Positions 8,162 through 10,749 of a stretch of 10,749 nucleotides of DNA are shown here, one piece after another. This DNA is from Pinguiococcus pyrenoidosus. Lineage: Eukaryota; Sar; Pinguiophyceae; Pinguiochrysidales; Pinguiochrysidaceae. The position numbers and the translations under genes were made by a program. The stretch is from positions 597 through 11,345 of the forward strand of contig JAAMXY010001221.1 in NCBI GenBank assembly GCA_019677205.1, read 5' to 3'. Position 1 is the stretch's first letter, and every line of letters starts with the position of its first letter. Under the pieces are notes generated by a model. That model had not been told where the DNA came from, made no database searches, and saw only the letters and a list, made by a program, of their open reading frames with translations.

Positions 8162-9259
8162 CTACGAAGAGCTTTCGTGCTTCTCCTGCTCATGTACGTC
8201 GCGCCACTTCCCTTTCACCTCCGTGAGATACGCACCCGTCAAGTTTGTCTGATTGAGAACCACTCCCTCCACCATTGCTCCCTTCAGCGTCGCGCCACTG
8301 AGGTCCGCACCGGTGAAGTCGACACCATTCAAGTTGGCGTTGGTAAAATCCGTTTGCCTCAGAATTGCGCCTCGCAGGTCCACACCCTCCCACTGGACCG
8401 ACGCACACTTCGCATTACTCAGATCTGCGTTCACGAAACTAGTGCCTTCGTCTGCCTTTGAAGATTGAAAATTCCAATCCTGAAGGGATGCTCCATCGAA
8501 CTTACAGCCGCAAATATCCCCACTAGTGAAGAGGAACTGAGGTAGGGTGCTTTGCGGGTAGCCACTCACATTCGCATTGGAGAACGGCATCTTCCGAAAG
8601 ACGTACGACTCGAAGTCAATCAAAGCCAGCTGCCCAGCAGTCATCCTTTTTAGAGCACTAAGTACTTGATGTGAGCAAACATGTTTGGCCCCTTGCACGT
8701 GCCTAACTTCCAACAAGATCCGGTTCTCGACTCGAAACTGGAGAAAGGCGCGAGAAAGCGCATCGACCTGCGGCGCAACACCGACGTCGCCATCTTGTCT
8801 CACGACGTGGCGTTCAACGGCATCCATGCGTTCCTCGAGAGCTGCAACCCGTTGACCTCCCTGCTCAAATCGTTCGTCAACCTCCAGCTTCAGTTCTGTG
8901 AGTGTCATAGTCGCCAAGTCCTGTTTCTTGCGCTCAAGCGCTATGTCCCGGAGCAGGCGTTCTTCGTCAAGCACGAGGTCAGCGAACTGCTGCTGCAGCA
9001 GAGGGCGCATGGCGTCGCTTCTAGGACAGGAGGAAATGTCACGAATGAGCTGCTCAGCCAGCTCTTCGCCGAGCATGTTGACCATGCTGGTTTGGAGGGT
9101 GTCCATCTCGCGTCGAACCGTCTCAAGCTCGGAAACGAGCTTGGATTCCTTGAGATCTGCGTCACTGGCCTTTTCCTGCTGATTGACAACAAGAGGTGTG
9201 GCAATAGGGATATCGCTAACCGCGGGTGCTTCACGATGATCTCCTCCAGGAGAATCCAT
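8162..9259 (-). CDS. Coiled-coil / pentapeptide-repeat protein
   Basis: The frame encodes 365 residues from the ATG at 9259-9257 to a TAG at 8164-8162. It extends seven codons upstream to a TTG, then to an in-frame stop at 9310-9308, so the ATG is the sensible start. No signal peptide or membrane segment is seen, so a cytosolic protein is likely. Residues about 36-75 and 94-156 are Leu/Glu/Arg-rich heptad-like segments, probably coiled coils for self-association. Residues about 200-235 form a linker or small globular part. Residues about 245-347 are pentapeptide repeats of the A(D/N)Lxx type, for example ADLSNA, VDLRGA, ANLNGV, ADLSGA and TNLTGA, which fold as a right-handed quadrilateral beta-helix. 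The tail is short, charged and Ser-ended. Pentapeptide proteins have varied roles (scaffolds, gyrase mimics in bacteria, adaptor domains), so none is assigned. The context gives no functional clue. Confidence 0.8.
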   Translation of the reverse strand: MDSPGGDHREAPAVSDIPIATPLVVNQQEKASDADLKESKLVSELETVRREMDTLQTSMVNMLGEELAEQLIRDISSCPRSDAMRPLLQQQFADLVLDEERLLRDIALERKKQDLATMTLTELKLEVDERFEQGGQRVAALEERMDAVERHVVRQDGDVGVAPQVDALSRAFLQFRVENRILLEVRHVQGAKHVCSHQVLSALKRMTAGQLALIDFESYVFRKMPFSNANVSGYPQSTLPQFLFTSGDICGCKFDGASLQDWNFQSSKADEGTSFVNADLSNAKCASVQWEGVDLRGAILRQTDFTNANLNGVDFTGADLSGATLKGAMVEGVVLNQTNLTGAYLTEVKGKWRDVHEQEKHESSS

Positions 9260-9807
9260 GGGTAACAACTGGGTCAGCAAGAAAGAATGGAAGTCCAGAG
9301 GTAGTAGCTAGCGGAGTGGGAGCTCGATTCGCCAACAAAACGTCCGATGCAGATGTGGAAGCTTATAGATATCGACGCTTGACGCCTTCAAAGAATCCTT
9401 CTAGGCGTCGCGCAGCAAGCAGAAATGTGTGGTCGAGGCGCAGGATAATTTTAAAATAATTGTAAGTTACACTAATTTTGTTATATTGACAGATATAACC
9501 CGGAAAGCCGTTTCATTTCCCGAGCTTTTCAAACTGAAAGATTGGAGAGCTGCCGCGCCGGGAACAAAGTCTCAGGATCGAAATGGAATTAAGCTTCATT
9601 GGCCTTCCGGACTTGCCGCGCTTTCTTCGCAGAACTCAGGAGAATGAACCACTGACAATGGAGCCGAGACGAAGTTCAAGAACTCCTTTACCTCTTCAAG
9701 CGCTCTGTCCGATAGACGGCCTGCTGGACGAAGAGGTCAGGATCTGTGTATGTGTGTGTGCTGAACGGATGCGAAGGATGTGTCGGGGCTCCAGCAGCCC
9801 ATCGTAG
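9260..9807. other. Intergenic region upstream of the pentapeptide gene
   Basis: This is the 5' side of the minus-strand pentapeptide gene and should contain its promoter. It contains an AT-rich island (9445-9500) in otherwise GC-rich DNA, a short TG run near 9748-9760, and short open frames with no recognisable protein. Read on the minus strand, a pyrimidine-rich run ending in CAG lies just before 9280, which looks like a 3' splice site, so a 5' UTR intron is possible. Confidence 0.4.
9445..9500. promoter_or_regulatory. AT-rich island with palindromes, possible promoter or intron
   Basis: About 56 bp of strongly AT-rich sequence holds a perfect 10-bp palindrome ATTTTAAAAT (9448-9457). It also holds an inverted repeat with 7-bp arms, GTTATAT (9480-9486) and ATATAAC (9493-9499), around a 6-nt loop. 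It lies about 190 bp upstream of the pentapeptide gene start, so it could contribute to a promoter. The same stretch reads on the plus strand as a GTAAGT to CAG segment of 31 nt (9462-9492) with a CTAAT branch-like site. Neither use is proven. Confidence 0.3.
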
Positions 9808-10131
9808 GTCGCGTTCGGCGCGGCGGACATGAGGATCAAGGGCATGGGCTTTGGCTACGGCCCCGGTCCCAACAAGCAGTTCCGTCAGCGACTGTTGGTG
9901 ATCCACGGCGCGAAGGTAACGCTGGTCGACGAGCACAAGACATCGCAGCTTTGCCATGCGTGTCAGGCTGAGCTGGAGGACGCCACGGTCACGAAGCGCA
10001 AGTACTCTGATGCGTAGGCTGACAAGTACGTGCGACGCCCGCGACAATCGCAGAGGCTTGGCTTGGAGTTGCGGGAAGTGCACGAGACGCTTCATGCAGT
10101 TAAGAGGTGTCCAACGTGCAAAGTTCGGTGG
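9808..10131 (+). pseudogene. Fanzor/TnpB-like RNA-guided nuclease, decayed C-terminal fragment
   Basis: Directly after an in-frame stop (9805-9807) the frame reads a short beta strand (Val-Ala-Phe-Gly-Ala-Ala), a Gly-Pro-Asn-Lys segment, then VDEHKTSQLCHAC at 9925-9963. This combination is characteristic of the C-terminal part of TnpB/Fanzor proteins leading into their zinc ribbon. An in-frame TAG at 10015-10017 interrupts it. Beyond the stop, the same frame supplies the second Cys pair (KRCPTC, codons at 10108 and 10117) and a Val-Arg-Trp. The usual following Asn-Arg-Asp-Val-Asn-Ala-Ala, which carries the last RuvC Asp, is absent. The N-terminal wedge/REC region and the first two RuvC residues are also missing from the window. 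I read it as an inactive transposon relic. Family assignment rests on motif order seen by eye; Fanzor versus TnpB cannot be decided from this piece. Confidence 0.68.
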
Positions 10132-10749
10132 CGAGTTTGGGGAGAAGGTCCAGGGCACAGCGCGCTTTGTTGGGGAAGTCTTTGACTTCCTCACGGAGCA
10201 ACTCTGCAGCTCGCTGGCTCGGAAAGCGTTGGACAGCAGCGCCCTTCCGCTTGTCCTGGCACGATTCGGTGGTTTGGTGAATCTGCTACAGGATACCATC
10301 GATCATCAGTGGAGCCGACACCGAGAGGCCGCGGAGAAGGCTGCCAATGAGGGGATTGCTGTCAAGATCGACACCTTCTCGCAGTCGGGAGGAGCCGCAC
10401 AAGGTAGTCCATCTGCATCGGAGATTGGGAGCAACTTTTTTCTTACCGCACACGGCCTTGTCGATATATCTCCAGAAGCGACCTTCCAGTCTACGGACTG
10501 GGTTGTGCGAACTGTGGTCGACGCCTTCGTCGAGCACTGCCTTGTGAACAGTGTCATGGCCGCGAAAAACGCAGCGAGGACGCCCCTGATGACCCTAATG
10601 CGCCGGCGGCCTCTCGAGGAGGATGCAGAGAGGAGAAGACAGCGCGCGACCCTGGGGTCACGGATTGAGGTGCTGCGGTTTGCGCTGCGTGAGGTGGAGG
10701 AGCTCGAGGAGGGGGGTGGGGCTGGGATAGGGTTAGGGATAGGGTTAGG
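10094..10749 (+). CDS. Partial open frame running off the right edge, possible dynamin-like C-terminus
   Basis: The frame is open from 9920 (after a TAA at 9917-9919) to the window end, 276 codons without a stop. ATGs lie at 9956, 10010 and 10094; I give 10094 because upstream sequence overlaps the Fanzor-like zinc ribbon in another frame. The translation is helical and charged. Around 10145-10370 it resembles a dynamin-type stalk (Phe-Val-x-Glu-Val, then Arg-Phe-x-x-Leu, later a Thr followed by a loop). Around 10490-10708 it resembles a GTPase effector domain (Leu-Val-Asn, then LEEDAERRRQR, then a Leu/Ala-rich helix ending Val-Glu-Glu-Leu). This is a remote match made from memory and could be wrong. 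No G domain is present in the window. The frame then enters the telomere-like repeat and reads Gly-Ile-Gly-Leu with no stop, so either the gene is truncated or the frame is a relic. Confidence 0.42.
   Translation, partial: MQLRGVQRAKFGGEFGEKVQGTARFVGEVFDFLTEQLCSSLARKALDSSALPLVLARFGGLVNLLQDTIDHQWSRHREAAEKAANEGIAVKIDTFSQSGGAAQGSPSASEIGSNFFLTAHGLVDISPEATFQSTDWVVRTVVDAFVEHCLVNSVMAAKNAARTPLMTLMRRRPLEEDAERRRQRATLGSRIEVLRFALREVEELEEGGGAGIGLGIGL
10724..10749 (+). repeat. Telomere-like repeat array (GGGATA/GGGTTA)
   Basis: The last 26 bases are two copies of GGGATAGGGTTA plus GG. TTAGGG is the telomeric repeat in many stramenopiles, and here it alternates with the variant ATAGGG. The G-rich strand runs 5' to 3' toward the right edge, as at a right-hand chromosome end. 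It is preceded by a G-rich run at 10707-10726. The array is cut by the window edge, so its length is unknown and an interstitial telomeric repeat is also possible. Confidence 0.75.

Noticed and set aside
8681-9265. 194-codon plus-strand frame opposite the pentapeptide gene
   Set aside because: It is antisense to the coiled-coil region, whose minus-strand frame shows clear domain structure.
9688-10299. 203-codon minus-strand frame near the right end
   Set aside because: It is antisense to the Fanzor-like zinc ribbon and the long plus-strand frame; its translation has no recognisable features.

Overview
The window looks like nuclear DNA of a eukaryote, most likely a stramenopile (heterokont alga or relative). 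Four things point that way: a long intronless secreted and membrane-anchored protein with FG-GAP propellers and a Pro-Ser-x-x-Pro-Ser stalk, a protein style typical of that group; long microsatellites; a decayed Fanzor/TnpB-like element; and a TTAGGG-type telomeric repeat at the right edge, with its G-rich strand running toward the end. No rRNA, tRNA, CRISPR array or bacterial operon was seen. The species cannot be named from the sequence.

Layout, left to right. Positions 1-1470 contain no convincing gene. They hold a diverged direct repeat (about 212-260 and 366-422), a small 15-bp tandem duplication (859-887), a 119-nt CT-rich microsatellite (968-1086) and a probable 5' leader with a short hairpin (1181-1198). 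Positions 1471-6891 (+) encode one 1806-residue protein: signal peptide, three FG-GAP/integrin-alpha-like propeller modules of about 420-460 residues, a 266-residue PS-rich stalk partly built of 36-bp tandem units, a possible Kre9/KNH-type beta domain, a transmembrane segment and a short cytoplasmic tail. It is probably a cell-surface adhesion or wall-associated protein. Positions 6892-8161 hold no recognised gene. Positions 8162-9259 (-) encode a 365-residue protein with N-terminal coiled coils and C-terminal pentapeptide repeats.

From about 9300 to the right edge the sequence looks like a subtelomeric mosaic. An AT-rich island (9445-9500) is followed by a broken C-terminal piece of a Fanzor/TnpB-like nuclease (9808-10131, interrupted by TAG and lacking the final Asp-x-Asn-Ala-Ala motif). 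This directly abuts and overlaps, in another frame, a long open frame (from ATG 10094, open since 9920) that runs without a stop into the telomere-like repeat (10724-10749). Its translation resembles the C-terminal stalk and GTPase-effector region of a dynamin-family protein, a tentative call by eye.

The genes do not form a pathway. The surface protein and the pentapeptide protein are convergent (3' ends facing) across a 1.27-kb gap, and the right end appears to be decaying fragments next to a chromosome end.
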